DNA of 17,687 bases from an uncultured Eubacteriales bacterium (lineage in GTDB: Bacteria; Bacillota; Clostridia; UBA1381; UBA9506): contig UQYH01000045.1 of the NCBI GenBank assembly GCA_900545185.1, positions 1-17,687 on the forward strand, given 5' to 3'. Position 1 is the first letter of the stretch. Each line of letters begins with the position of its first letter. The notes under the pieces are model-generated. The model saw nothing but the letters and a program-made list of their open reading frames with translations. It was not told the origin of the DNA and did no database searches. The position numbers were made by a program, and so were the translations under genes. Below, one piece after another: positions 1 to 8,673 of this stretch.

Positions 1-708
1 GCAAGCTCTATCCTTTCGGCCTACAGCGCCGAAAAAATTATGGTATACAGCGAGGGCATGACGCAGAGCTTTGCCGAATTTACCGGCAATGAGGAAAACA
101 GGCTGTTTAATTATCTGGTTGCGGGGCGCGGCGAGGAGGCCATGCAGCTTTTGGATGAAATTAAAAGGAAAAATGTTGTCCGCAATTTGCCCAAGGCAGA
201 GCTTGTGCAGCTGTTTTTAAAGCTGTACCGCACGGCCGAACGGGTGATGCGGACGAAAAATATCACCATAGAGGAGGTATTGCCGGAGATGGGCGCGGCG
301 AATCCGACGGAGATGCCGCCCGAAGAGCTTGACCGCTTTGTGACGCGGCTTTTTGAAAGCCTTGCCAAGCAATCGGCCTCCGGCAGCAAAAAGGAAGTTA
401 TGCATGAAATCGTTGCATATGTGGAAAACAATTATCAAAACGATATATACTTGGATTTTGTTGCCGACCGGTTTAACCTGTCGCCCAAATATCTCTCCCG
501 TGCGTTTAAAAAATATACCAATGTGCGGTTTGTGGACTATTTAAACGAAATCCGTATATCGCACGCCAAGGAGCTTTTAAACACAACAGACGAAACCATT
601 ATGGATATTGCCAAACAGGTTGGCTTTAACAGCCGCAACACATTTTACAGAGTCTTTAAAAATTCACAGGGGGTTACCCCTGCCGAATATCGTTCAAAAA
701 ATGAATAA
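1..708 (+). CDS. AraC-family transcriptional regulator, C-terminal part (5' truncated by window)
   Basis: The reading frame is open from base 1 to the TAA at 706-708, so only the last 235 residues are visible and the true start lies upstream. The last ~100 residues form an AraC/XylS DNA-binding domain: a first helix-turn-helix around DFVADRFNLSPKYLSRAFKK and a second around MDIAKQVGFNSRNTFYRVFK, ending in the typical GVTPAEYR. The part before it is a helical region (GNEENRLFNYLVAGRGEEA) of the kind seen between the sensor and DNA-binding domain in large membrane-bound AraC regulators of Bacillota, and also in AraC-type response regulators. Which of the two it is cannot be told without the N-terminus. 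The stop lies 13 bases before the solute-binding protein gene, so it probably controls that gene and the following operon. Confidence 0.9.
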   Translation, partial: ASSILSAYSAEKIMVYSEGMTQSFAEFTGNEENRLFNYLVAGRGEEAMQLLDEIKRKNVVRNLPKAELVQLFLKLYRTAERVMRTKNITIEEVLPEMGAANPTEMPPEELDRFVTRLFESLAKQSASGSKKEVMHEIVAYVENNYQNDIYLDFVADRFNLSPKYLSRAFKKYTNVRFVDYLNEIRISHAKELLNTTDETIMDIAKQVGFNSRNTFYRVFKNSQGVTPAEYRSKNE

Positions 709-721
709 CAGGAGGAGCATT

Positions 722-2290
722 ATGAAAAAATCAAAATTATGTAAGGGTATTGCACTTTCGCTGTCGATTGCATCCGTCATTTCTATGGCGGGCTGCCAAA
801 AGGGCAGCAACGCGGCCAAGCTGGATGACAGCGAGCCGCTGCCGGTTTCCATGCTGTATTCGGATAACCCCTCGGCGCCGTTTAAAAAGGATTGGCTGGT
901 AGTGACCGAAATTGAAAAGCAGGCCAATGTTAAGCTGGATGTGCAGGTGGTTCCCATGTCGGACATCGGGGATAAGCGAAAAATTATCTTCAATTCCGGA
1001 GAACTGCCCGATTTAATCGGCTTTACCTGGTCTAACGATGTCAGCGAATATATCGGTGCAGGCATTATTTTGCCGATTAACAAGTATGAGGATAAGCTGC
1101 CGAACATGATGAAGCGGATTCGGGAGTTTGACTTTGAAGAAGGCGTAAACGATATAAGAGAATTGGACGGCAACTATTATGTTTTGCCGCAGATGAAGCA
1201 AAAAGCAACGCAGGATTTATGCATGTTTATCCGTCAGGACGTATTTGACGCTAACAACATCCCCATTCCCAAGACGTATGACGAGCTGTTCGAAGCTTGC
1301 AAAAAGCTGAAGGAAATTTATCCGGACAGCTATCCCATTACAAACTACGGCACACAGACACAGTTCTTTAACGCCATGGGTCCGGCCTTTGGAGATATTT
1401 ATGGCTTCGGCCATCCCTACGGCTATGACTATAACAAGGAAAAGGACACTTGGGAATACATACCCACAACATCGGAGTTTAAGGATGCTTTGGCATATGC
1501 CATGAAGCTGAACGATGCCAAGCTGCTTGATCCCGAAGTGTTCACACAGGACAGAAACCAATGGGTACAAAAGCTGGTCACCGGTAAATCGTTTGTCACC
1601 TATGGCTACTTCGGCGCAACGGCCGCCATTAACGACGACGGCAAAAAAACAGCAGGCGACAGCTTTAATTTGGTTGAGGTTATGCCCCTGGCAGGACCGG
1701 ACGGTCAGATTCGGGTGACGCCGGCCAGCAGAGGTAAGGGCGCTTCGGTTGCCATTGCGGCCTCTAAGGCAAAAGATCCCAATTTTGACAGATTTATGGA
1801 CTTTGTGGATTGGCTTTACTTTAGTGATGACGGCATCAAGCTGACCAGCCTGGGTGTGGAAGGCGTTACCTATGAGGAAAAGGACGGCAAGCTGTCGCGC
1901 CCCGATACCATCCGCACGGCCACAAACCCGGCCGGTACGCTCTCTGTCGGTAAGGACTTTGGCCTGGGTGACGCTAACTTCCGCGTTGTGGTACGTTCGG
2001 ATTACGGCATCGGCAGCGATCCCCGTCAGGATGAATACAACAAAACCCTGCAGGAGAATGGCTGGATTCCGGAAATTAGCCCCACACTTTTAATTAAGGA
2101 TGAGGACAAGGAAGAATGTAACATTTTGGTGCAGAGTCTGAAAAATCATAAGGAGCAGTCGCTGTTTGACTTTATGTTCGGTCAGCGCACCATGGAGGAT
2201 TGGGACGCTTATGTGGCCGAAGCAGAGCAAATCGGTTCGAAAAAGCTGATGGATTTGGTTAACAAAAACTGGAAAGAAAACAGAAAATAG
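722..2290 (+). CDS. Extracellular solute-binding lipoprotein (ABC sugar importer, family 1 / LplA-like)
   Basis: The protein has 522 residues, the usual size of carbohydrate-binding lipoproteins that deliver oligosaccharides to ABC importers. The start at 722 follows an AGGAGG (710-715) with a 6-base spacer; the frame is open further upstream but lacks such a site. The N-terminus is a lipoprotein signal peptide: KK, a hydrophobic stretch, then the lipobox SMAGC with the acylated Cys at about residue 25, so it should sit on the outer face of the membrane. The body reads like LplA/YtcQ-type family 1 binding proteins (KLPDLIGFTW-like region GELPDLIGF, PITNYGTQ, MEDWDAYVAEAEQIG near the end). No permease or ATPase gene lies in the window; they may be upstream or elsewhere. 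Substrate is inferred from the neighbouring lyase to be an oligosaccharide. Confidence 0.9.
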   Translation: MKKSKLCKGIALSLSIASVISMAGCQKGSNAAKLDDSEPLPVSMLYSDNPSAPFKKDWLVVTEIEKQANVKLDVQVVPMSDIGDKRKIIFNSGELPDLIGFTWSNDVSEYIGAGIILPINKYEDKLPNMMKRIREFDFEEGVNDIRELDGNYYVLPQMKQKATQDLCMFIRQDVFDANNIPIPKTYDELFEACKKLKEIYPDSYPITNYGTQTQFFNAMGPAFGDIYGFGHPYGYDYNKEKDTWEYIPTTSEFKDALAYAMKLNDAKLLDPEVFTQDRNQWVQKLVTGKSFVTYGYFGATAAINDDGKKTAGDSFNLVEVMPLAGPDGQIRVTPASRGKGASVAIAASKAKDPNFDRFMDFVDWLYFSDDGIKLTSLGVEGVTYEEKDGKLSRPDTIRTATNPAGTLSVGKDFGLGDANFRVVVRSDYGIGSDPRQDEYNKTLQENGWIPEISPTLLIKDEDKEECNILVQSLKNHKEQSLFDFMFGQRTMEDWDAYVAEAEQIGSKKLMDLVNKNWKENRK

Positions 2291-2330
2291 AGCCTGACGG
2301 AACTTGAGGGGAACTATGAAAGGAGTCGTT

Positions 2331-4994
2331 TTGAAAATGAAGAAAATACCGGTACTTGTGCTGATTGCAGCGCTTATGCTGCAATGTACGATTTTTGCCG
2401 AGGAAGGAACGCGCCAAAATACCGAACGGTATCAGCCGGCTGTTAACAAGGTGCTTGCCCTGGGTATTATGGACGGGCATCTTGAAAGCGAGACAAATGA
2501 GTTTATGCCCGAAGCGGATATGACGCGTGTGGAATTTGCGGTTGCAATTGCAAAAGCAATGGGTTATTCGGATGAACTGCTGCAAGAGGATCAAAACACT
2601 CCTTTCATTGATGTGTCAGAATCCCACTGGGCATCCGGCTTTATCAACGCGGCGCTGACGGCCGGTGTCATTCAGAAAAGCGCCGCGGAATTTCGGCCGG
2701 AATCTCCGATTTTGTATGAAGAAGCCGTTTCTATGTTGTTACGTGCCACGGGCTATTGGGCGTATGCCGAGAAAAAGGGCGGCTATCCTTCGGGTTATCT
2801 TGCCGTGGCAGACCAAATCGGGTTAAGCAAAAAGCTGAGCCTTGCCCGTAAGGACGTTGTAAGTCGCGCCGAAGCGGCACAGCTTCTTTCGGCCGCCTGC
2901 GATATTGATGTGCTGGAGCCGACGGGCATGACGAGTGACAAAACAGCGTATGCCGTTCAAAGCGGCATAACCATCATCAGCAAGGGGCTTTCCGTCTATA
3001 AGGACAGCGGCCGCGTGACGGCAACAGATTTTACCGCCGTAAACGGCACCAAAACCATGGCCGATAACCATGTGGAGATCAATGCGGCGCACTATGCGGC
3101 AGGCGAAACGGCCATTGCGCATGCACTGGGCTATTATGTGGATTTTTATTACCGCAGCGCAGCGGGCGGCGGCGAAAAAACCATTGTGTATTATGAGGTG
3201 TCGGAAAAGGACAACGAAGCCATTACCGTTTGGACGGAGGATATTGTCAGCGCGGCAGACGGCAGGCTGACCTATGACAACGGCAAAAGTCAAAAAACCA
3301 TTCGGATAGCGGATAATGCCAATGTGATTTATAACGGCAAATATCAATGCAAGGCCGTTAATTTAAACTATGCCGATATGAAGCCGCAAAACGGCAATGT
3401 TGTGTGCATAGACAGCGATGGTGACAATGCATATGATATCATTATGATTCACGCGTACGATACCTACGTTGTGGAAAGCGTTTTATCCGCCAAGGGCATT
3501 ATATATGATCAGGATGACGATAAAGAGCCGATTCGGCTGGAGGACAGCCGTGTTCGGTACTCTTTGGAAAAGAACGGCAAGCAGATTGAAGTGAGCGATC
3601 TGCGCCGATGGAATGTGGTGACGGTGGAGGTCAGCCGTGATAAAACCGTGTACTTTTTAACGGTTTCCGATGCCAAGATATCCGGCAAGGTGCAGTCCTA
3701 CGATGACCGATATATCACCATTGACGAAACGACCTACGAGCTGAACCAAAATCGGTTTGCAAGCGGCGGCCTTTCGTTAGAAGAAGGCACGTTTTATTTA
3801 GACGGCTTCGGCCGTGTGGCGGCCTGCGACTATGCAGGTGCCGCAACGGGACAATATGCTTATATTGCAGGCGTTAAGCGCGTCAGCGAATTGGGCGAGA
3901 CGCTTTCGTTTAAGCTGTTTGAGGTAAGCGGCGAATTTAAGGTATATAGCGGAGCCAAGCAGATTACCGTTGACGGTTATGTGCTAAAAAAGGCAGAGGA
4001 GGTTAAAAAGGCGCTTGCAAAAAGCGGCGTCGATCCGCAGGATGAATTTGCGGCAGGGGTTTGTCAGCTGATTCGTTTTGATGTGAATGCACAAAACGAA
4101 ATTCGTTGGATTGATACGGTGCAGGAAAACCGTAACCCCAAGGAAACGGATTTAACCTGTTTTGCGCCGAAGGACACCCGTTCGCGCCGCGGCAGCTATT
4201 GGTTTTTCGGCAGTTCTGATATAGATGTGACGCGCTTTACGATGACTAACTCTACCATTGTGTTTGACATTCCGACCGACAAAACAAACACCGCTGACTA
4301 CGGTGTGAAGGATAAAGCCTTTTTTGCGCTGGATAAAGACTATGTTATCGAGGCCTATGACGCGAAAAATCTGGGTGTGGCGTCGGTCTGCCTGATTAAC
4401 ACGGCCGGCGCGGAAAGCGTGGGCAGCTATAACGAGTCAGATGATTTTTTAATGCTGGTTTCGGGCAAAAAAGAGGCCTTGAACCAAGACGGTGACCCGG
4501 CGCCTGCGCTAAGCGTCATTAAAAGCGGCAAGGAGATTTTGTATTACACATCGGATAAAATGAAGCTGCAGCTGCTGCGCGACCCAACAACCCCCATCAC
4601 GCTGGACGATATAAACCCCGGCGATGTGGTGTATATTATAGCAGACAGATATAACAGTATTACATATCTTTATAAAATTTTCCCGATTGATAAAAACACC
4701 TCTGTTACAGACAGCGAGGATTATGTATACAAACCGGGCGGTTATGTGGAGAAGGTGTTCGGCTATGCCAAAAAGAAATCCGGCAGTGCGTTTATGCTGT
4801 CCGTGAACGGAAAGGACGTATATTTTTATACGGACTCGAACACCCAGTATTATAAATTCGATATGGTCAAGAAAAAGGCCTATAAAGGTTCTTTAAGCGA
4901 TATGGTCGCCTCGTCGGTTAAGGATTACGCAACAAAGGTGTTTGTTCGCGTGCGTAGCGGTGAGGTGAAGGATGTATTCATGTACGAATGGTAA
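2331..4994 (+). CDS. Secreted protein with N-terminal SLH domains, function of the body unknown
   Basis: About 887 residues. Start is ambiguous: TTG 2331 lies 5 bases after AGGAG (2321-2325) and is preferred; ATG 2337 and ATG 2316 (after AGGGG) are in frame. A Sec signal peptide (MKKIPVLVLIAALM..., cleavage near FAEE) is followed by about three S-layer homology repeats (roughly residues 33-197, e.g. NKVLALGIMDG, FIDVSESHWASGFINAAL, SRAEAAQLL), which in this family bind pyruvylated secondary wall polymer. Residues ~200-887 contain no domain I can name. They look like repeated small beta-barrel units, with segments of the form 'GKV.SYDDRYITIDE' and 'VVYIIAD'. No catalytic motif is apparent. It lies 40 bases after the binding protein and 17 before the next surface protein, so it is probably co-expressed as a cell-wall attached glycan-handling or structural protein. 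Confidence 0.85.
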   Translation: MKMKKIPVLVLIAALMLQCTIFAEEGTRQNTERYQPAVNKVLALGIMDGHLESETNEFMPEADMTRVEFAVAIAKAMGYSDELLQEDQNTPFIDVSESHWASGFINAALTAGVIQKSAAEFRPESPILYEEAVSMLLRATGYWAYAEKKGGYPSGYLAVADQIGLSKKLSLARKDVVSRAEAAQLLSAACDIDVLEPTGMTSDKTAYAVQSGITIISKGLSVYKDSGRVTATDFTAVNGTKTMADNHVEINAAHYAAGETAIAHALGYYVDFYYRSAAGGGEKTIVYYEVSEKDNEAITVWTEDIVSAADGRLTYDNGKSQKTIRIADNANVIYNGKYQCKAVNLNYADMKPQNGNVVCIDSDGDNAYDIIMIHAYDTYVVESVLSAKGIIYDQDDDKEPIRLEDSRVRYSLEKNGKQIEVSDLRRWNVVTVEVSRDKTVYFLTVSDAKISGKVQSYDDRYITIDETTYELNQNRFASGGLSLEEGTFYLDGFGRVAACDYAGAATGQYAYIAGVKRVSELGETLSFKLFEVSGEFKVYSGAKQITVDGYVLKKAEEVKKALAKSGVDPQDEFAAGVCQLIRFDVNAQNEIRWIDTVQENRNPKETDLTCFAPKDTRSRRGSYWFFGSSDIDVTRFTMTNSTIVFDIPTDKTNTADYGVKDKAFFALDKDYVIEAYDAKNLGVASVCLINTAGAESVGSYNESDDFLMLVSGKKEALNQDGDPAPALSVIKSGKEILYYTSDKMKLQLLRDPTTPITLDDINPGDVVYIIADRYNSITYLYKIFPIDKNTSVTDSEDYVYKPGGYVEKVFGYAKKKSGSAFMLSVNGKDVYFYTDSNTQYYKFDMVKKKAYKGSLSDMVASSVKDYATKVFVRVRSGEVKDVFMYEW

Positions 4995-5011
4995 TGAAGG
5001 GAGAGAAAAGC

Positions 5012-8000
5012 ATGAAACAGAATCGGCTGAAAAGTATATGTCTTGCGGCAATCATCCTTTTGTGTACCATTTCATCCGGCGGCGTGTTTGCCGCAGAAGA
5101 GGATGCGGCTGCAGAGGTGTTTGCGGCAAGTACTGACGCGTGGGCAGAATCCGTGCACATAACGGCCGAATCGGCCGAGGTCGGCGCGGTGTTAACAGGC
5201 GTTTGCAGCTTTACCGGGGATGACGGCACAAAGGCACAGGCAAGCCGCTTTCAGTGGTATCACGCTGAGCGTTATGACGGCGATTATGAAGCTATTTCGG
5301 GCGCGACAGAGCAAACCTATACAGTAGCGGAGACGGACAAATATTTATACATTAAATTCGGCGTTTTGCCTGCGGACGATGCGGCAGCCGCGCCGCAAAT
5401 GAGCGATAATTTTGTGGCGGCAGGCAATTTGGCATATCAAAAATCCACTCTTGTATCGTCGGATTACGATCATAAGTATCCGCTTGCAGGCTCGTTTGAC
5501 GGCGACAGTACAACCTATTCTTATTTAAAGGGCGGCACGGCAGACGGTACATACCATTTGGGAGTGGATTTGGAAACAGAAACCACCGTGAACCGCGTGA
5601 AGGTAACGGATCGTCAGCGCAGAACGGCCACATACCGAGTACAGACATCTGCGGACGGGACAGATTGGCAAGATGTTTATGTGAATGAAAAAAACGGCTT
5701 GGGCAGAGAAATGACCATTGATTTTCCGGATGTGACGGCGCGGTATATCCGTCTTTTGATGACATGTACCGGGGTAACCGCTTCGGTTCAGATCCGTGAG
5801 ATGGAAATCTATTGTCTGCCGCCGCGCCTGTACCCGGCGGTGACCGGTTTGACCATCGGCGGCAAGGCGGCGGTCGGCAGTGTGCTGACGGCATCCTTTA
5901 CCTGCGAAAACGGAGCAACGGAGGCCGATTCGACCGTAACGTGGTATGCCTGCGAGACAAATGAACCGGGCAGCACAGGCACGGTTATCGGCAGCGGCAC
6001 AAGCTATCGGGTTTCGGCAAAGGACTTGGGCAAATATATTCAATACCGCGTGCTGCCGGCAGACGACGAAGGCTTTATCGGTGAAGAAGCTGCGTCCGGC
6101 TTTACACCGGCCGTTGTCACGCCGCAGCCGCCATCGGTTTCGGGCGTACATATCGGCGGCAATGCGGTTGTCGGCCAAACGGTTACGGCTGCTTATGTAT
6201 ATAACGGGGATTTGGACGAAGCCAATACCGAATATCAATGGTACAGCTATTCAAAAAGCACAAACCTGGAAAAACAAGAAGCGCTGGCCGCAACGGGTAA
6301 AACCCTGACGATTGACGACAGCTTAACAGGCAAATACATCCGCTGTGCCGTCACACCGACAGATACGGCAGGCAATAAGGGCACACGGCAGCTTTCCGAA
6401 GCCTTCGGCGCGGTTGAACCGCCTTCCTCCGCAGCCTCACCCTGTGAGGTGAAAACCGTTCGGATTTTGGGCGATTCTGCCCTTGTCGGTGCGGTGCTGA
6501 CGGGTGTGTATACCTATGTGGATGCGGACGGAACGGAGGAAGGCGCGTCAAGTTATCAATGGTATCGGTCTCGCGAAAGAACAACGGGCTTTCAAAAAAT
6601 TAACGGCGCAACCGAGAAAACCTATACCATTACCGAGGAGGACAGCGGCTGTTTTCTGAAATTCGGCGTGCGCCCTGCTTCGGAAGGTGAGAGCGCAAAC
6701 AGCGGACAAATGACCATGAGCGAGGATTTGGTGGCCGTCGGCAACTATGCCTACAGACAGGCGGTGCACAGCTACAACACCATGAACGGCAGCTATCCGG
6801 GCACCTTTGCGCTTGACGGGAATCCCGCAACCTATGCGTATTTGTGGTATACAAACGTTGCGCCGCCGTGGTACGTAACAGTGGATTTGGGATGTGAAAC
6901 ACTTGTGAACAGTGTGGCCATGTCTGCCAATGCAACCAAAAGCTTTTGGGTGGAAACATCAACTGATGGCACGACATGGACGCAGCAATACAGACAAGAT
7001 ACGGGCTTTAGCAATAATCGGCTCTACAAGTTCGCAAAACCCGTTTCTGCGCGCTATGTAAGGCTCAATATGATTGTGAGCGACTCTTTGTTCCTATATA
7101 ATTTTGAGGTCTATTATAATAAAAACACGGTACCGCCCGTGATAACGGTGCTGGGTGATAATCCGGTGCAGGTTCCGCTGGGCAGCCCCTATACGGATGC
7201 AGGCTGTACGGCCGAGGATGACGAAAGCGGCGATATAACCGATTCTGTCATTACAAGCGGTCTGCCGATTGATGCAAATGCACTCGGCACGTACGAGGTG
7301 ACCTATACCGCAGAGGATGCCTACGGCAACCAAGCGATTGCCAAACGGACGGTTACGGTTGTCAGCGGTGTGCAAACGCCGGGGAATTTGGCCTTCGGCG
7401 CAAAAACAGAGGCTTCGAGCGAAGCAGAAAACGCGCCTGCCCAAAATGCGGCAGACGGCAACCCCAACACGTATTGGAGCCCGTCGGCAGAGGATGACGC
7501 ACCCTATATTGTGGTGGATTTGGGCGCGGTGACACCGGTCAGCCGCCTGCGTTTTACCGAAAGTGCAAACGGCATTTCGGGCTTTACGCTTTTTTCTTCA
7601 AACAATACGAGCAGCTGGACTAAGGTGTTTGAAGGCACAGACGAGCGTGATGTGGATTTTGACGCGGTCAGCGGCCGATATTTTAAATTGTCGTTAACGC
7701 CCGAGGGCACTGCCTGCGTGCACGAGATGGAGTTGTTTTTATCCGACAGGGGCAAAGCAAAGCTGGCTGCGGACGCGCTGGACCTAAAGGCGAGCCTGAG
7801 TCATTTGACCAAGGATTTGGCCTTGCCGAGCAAAGGTCTGTACGACAGTGTTATCACCTGGCAAAGCAGCGATCCGGCGGTTTTAACAAATGATGGCAGC
7901 ATCGTGCGCGGTGAGACAGATCAAAAAGTGACGCTGACGGCCATGGCGCGCGTGGGTGAAGGCGAAGCCGCGCGCAGCTTTGCCGTTACGGTGGCAAAAA

Positions 8001-8671
8001 GAGAAAGCACGAGCAGCGGCGGAAATGGTGGCGGTGGCGGCGGATCGTCCTCCGGCAGCGTGAAGGGCATTAAAAATGTGATTGTGGATGAAACGAAAAT
8101 ACCGAATCAAAATACAGAGCCGACAAGCCGTTTTACGGATTTGGCCGATGCGGCCTGGGCAAAGGACTATATTGAAGCCTTGGCAGACCGCGGCATCCTC
8201 TCCGGTGTGGATGAAAAGCACTTTTTACCGAACGAAGCCGTGACGCGTGAGCAGTTTGTAAAAATGATTGCAGAAGCCATGCAGCTTTCGGCCGATTCGG
8301 CAACAACCGAATTTTCAGATGTCCGCCCCGACGCCTGGTATGCGCCCTATATTGCGGCGGCGCAAAAACACGGCATTATCGGCGGTATAACAGAAGAACT
8401 GTTTGGCGTGGGCGCCGCTGTGACGCGTCAGGATATGTGTGTGATTTTACAGCGTGTTTTAAGCGCAAAGGGCATTTCGGCAACGGCGGACGGGGCAGAG
8501 GCTTTTGCCGATGCATCGGCCATTGCACCCTATGCACGTGAGGCAGTCGGCCAAATGAAGGCGTTGGGCATAGTTAACGGGCTGGAGGATAACACCTTTG
8601 CACCGCTCTCTTATATGTCTCGTGCACAGGCCGCAAAGGTTTTGTATTTAATGCTGAAGCAGGTGGGATGA
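5012..8671 (+). CDS. SLH-anchored multidomain surface protein with three F5/8-type-C (CBM32-like) and several Ig-like modules
   Basis: 1219 residues. ATG 5012 follows GGGAG (5000-5004). Order of parts: Sec signal peptide (cleavage near VFA-AEE); Ig-like ~45-135; discoidin/F5-8C ~137-268 (FDGDSTTY, YIRLLM...MEIYC); Ig-like ~272-370 and ~370-470; Ig-like ~480-575; second F5-8C ~577-705 (LDGNPATYAY, VTVDLG, RYVRLNM); a DUF5011-type Ig-like domain ~708-787 (TYTAEDAYGNQA); third F5-8C ~789-912 (AADGNPNTYW, IVVDLG); an atrophied bacterial Ig domain ~913-996 (ITWQSSDPAVL); a Gly/Ser-rich linker; and three SLH repeats ~1040-1219. No catalytic domain is visible, so I infer a wall-anchored glycan-binding scaffold. 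The Ig plus F5-8C pair occurs twice and is an internal duplication. Its stop overlaps or abuts the lyase start, indicating translational coupling. Confidence 0.92.
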   Translation: MKQNRLKSICLAAIILLCTISSGGVFAAEEDAAAEVFAASTDAWAESVHITAESAEVGAVLTGVCSFTGDDGTKAQASRFQWYHAERYDGDYEAISGATEQTYTVAETDKYLYIKFGVLPADDAAAAPQMSDNFVAAGNLAYQKSTLVSSDYDHKYPLAGSFDGDSTTYSYLKGGTADGTYHLGVDLETETTVNRVKVTDRQRRTATYRVQTSADGTDWQDVYVNEKNGLGREMTIDFPDVTARYIRLLMTCTGVTASVQIREMEIYCLPPRLYPAVTGLTIGGKAAVGSVLTASFTCENGATEADSTVTWYACETNEPGSTGTVIGSGTSYRVSAKDLGKYIQYRVLPADDEGFIGEEAASGFTPAVVTPQPPSVSGVHIGGNAVVGQTVTAAYVYNGDLDEANTEYQWYSYSKSTNLEKQEALAATGKTLTIDDSLTGKYIRCAVTPTDTAGNKGTRQLSEAFGAVEPPSSAASPCEVKTVRILGDSALVGAVLTGVYTYVDADGTEEGASSYQWYRSRERTTGFQKINGATEKTYTITEEDSGCFLKFGVRPASEGESANSGQMTMSEDLVAVGNYAYRQAVHSYNTMNGSYPGTFALDGNPATYAYLWYTNVAPPWYVTVDLGCETLVNSVAMSANATKSFWVETSTDGTTWTQQYRQDTGFSNNRLYKFAKPVSARYVRLNMIVSDSLFLYNFEVYYNKNTVPPVITVLGDNPVQVPLGSPYTDAGCTAEDDESGDITDSVITSGLPIDANALGTYEVTYTAEDAYGNQAIAKRTVTVVSGVQTPGNLAFGAKTEASSEAENAPAQNAADGNPNTYWSPSAEDDAPYIVVDLGAVTPVSRLRFTESANGISGFTLFSSNNTSSWTKVFEGTDERDVDFDAVSGRYFKLSLTPEGTACVHEMELFLSDRGKAKLAADALDLKASLSHLTKDLALPSKGLYDSVITWQSSDPAVLTNDGSIVRGETDQKVTLTAMARVGEGEAARSFAVTVAKRESTSSGGNGGGGGGSSSGSVKGIKNVIVDETKIPNQNTEPTSRFTDLADAAWAKDYIEALADRGILSGVDEKHFLPNEAVTREQFVKMIAEAMQLSADSATTEFSDVRPDAWYAPYIAAAQKHGIIGGITEELFGVGAAVTRQDMCVILQRVLSAKGISATADGAEAFADASAIAPYAREAVGQMKALGIVNGLEDNTFAPLSYMSRAQAAKVLYLMLKQVG

Positions 8672-8673
8672 GA

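Noticed and set aside
8016..8060. G-rich repeat resembling a simple-sequence or CRISPR-like repeat
   Set aside because: It encodes the Gly/Ser linker between the Ig-like region and SLH repeats; there are no regular spacers.
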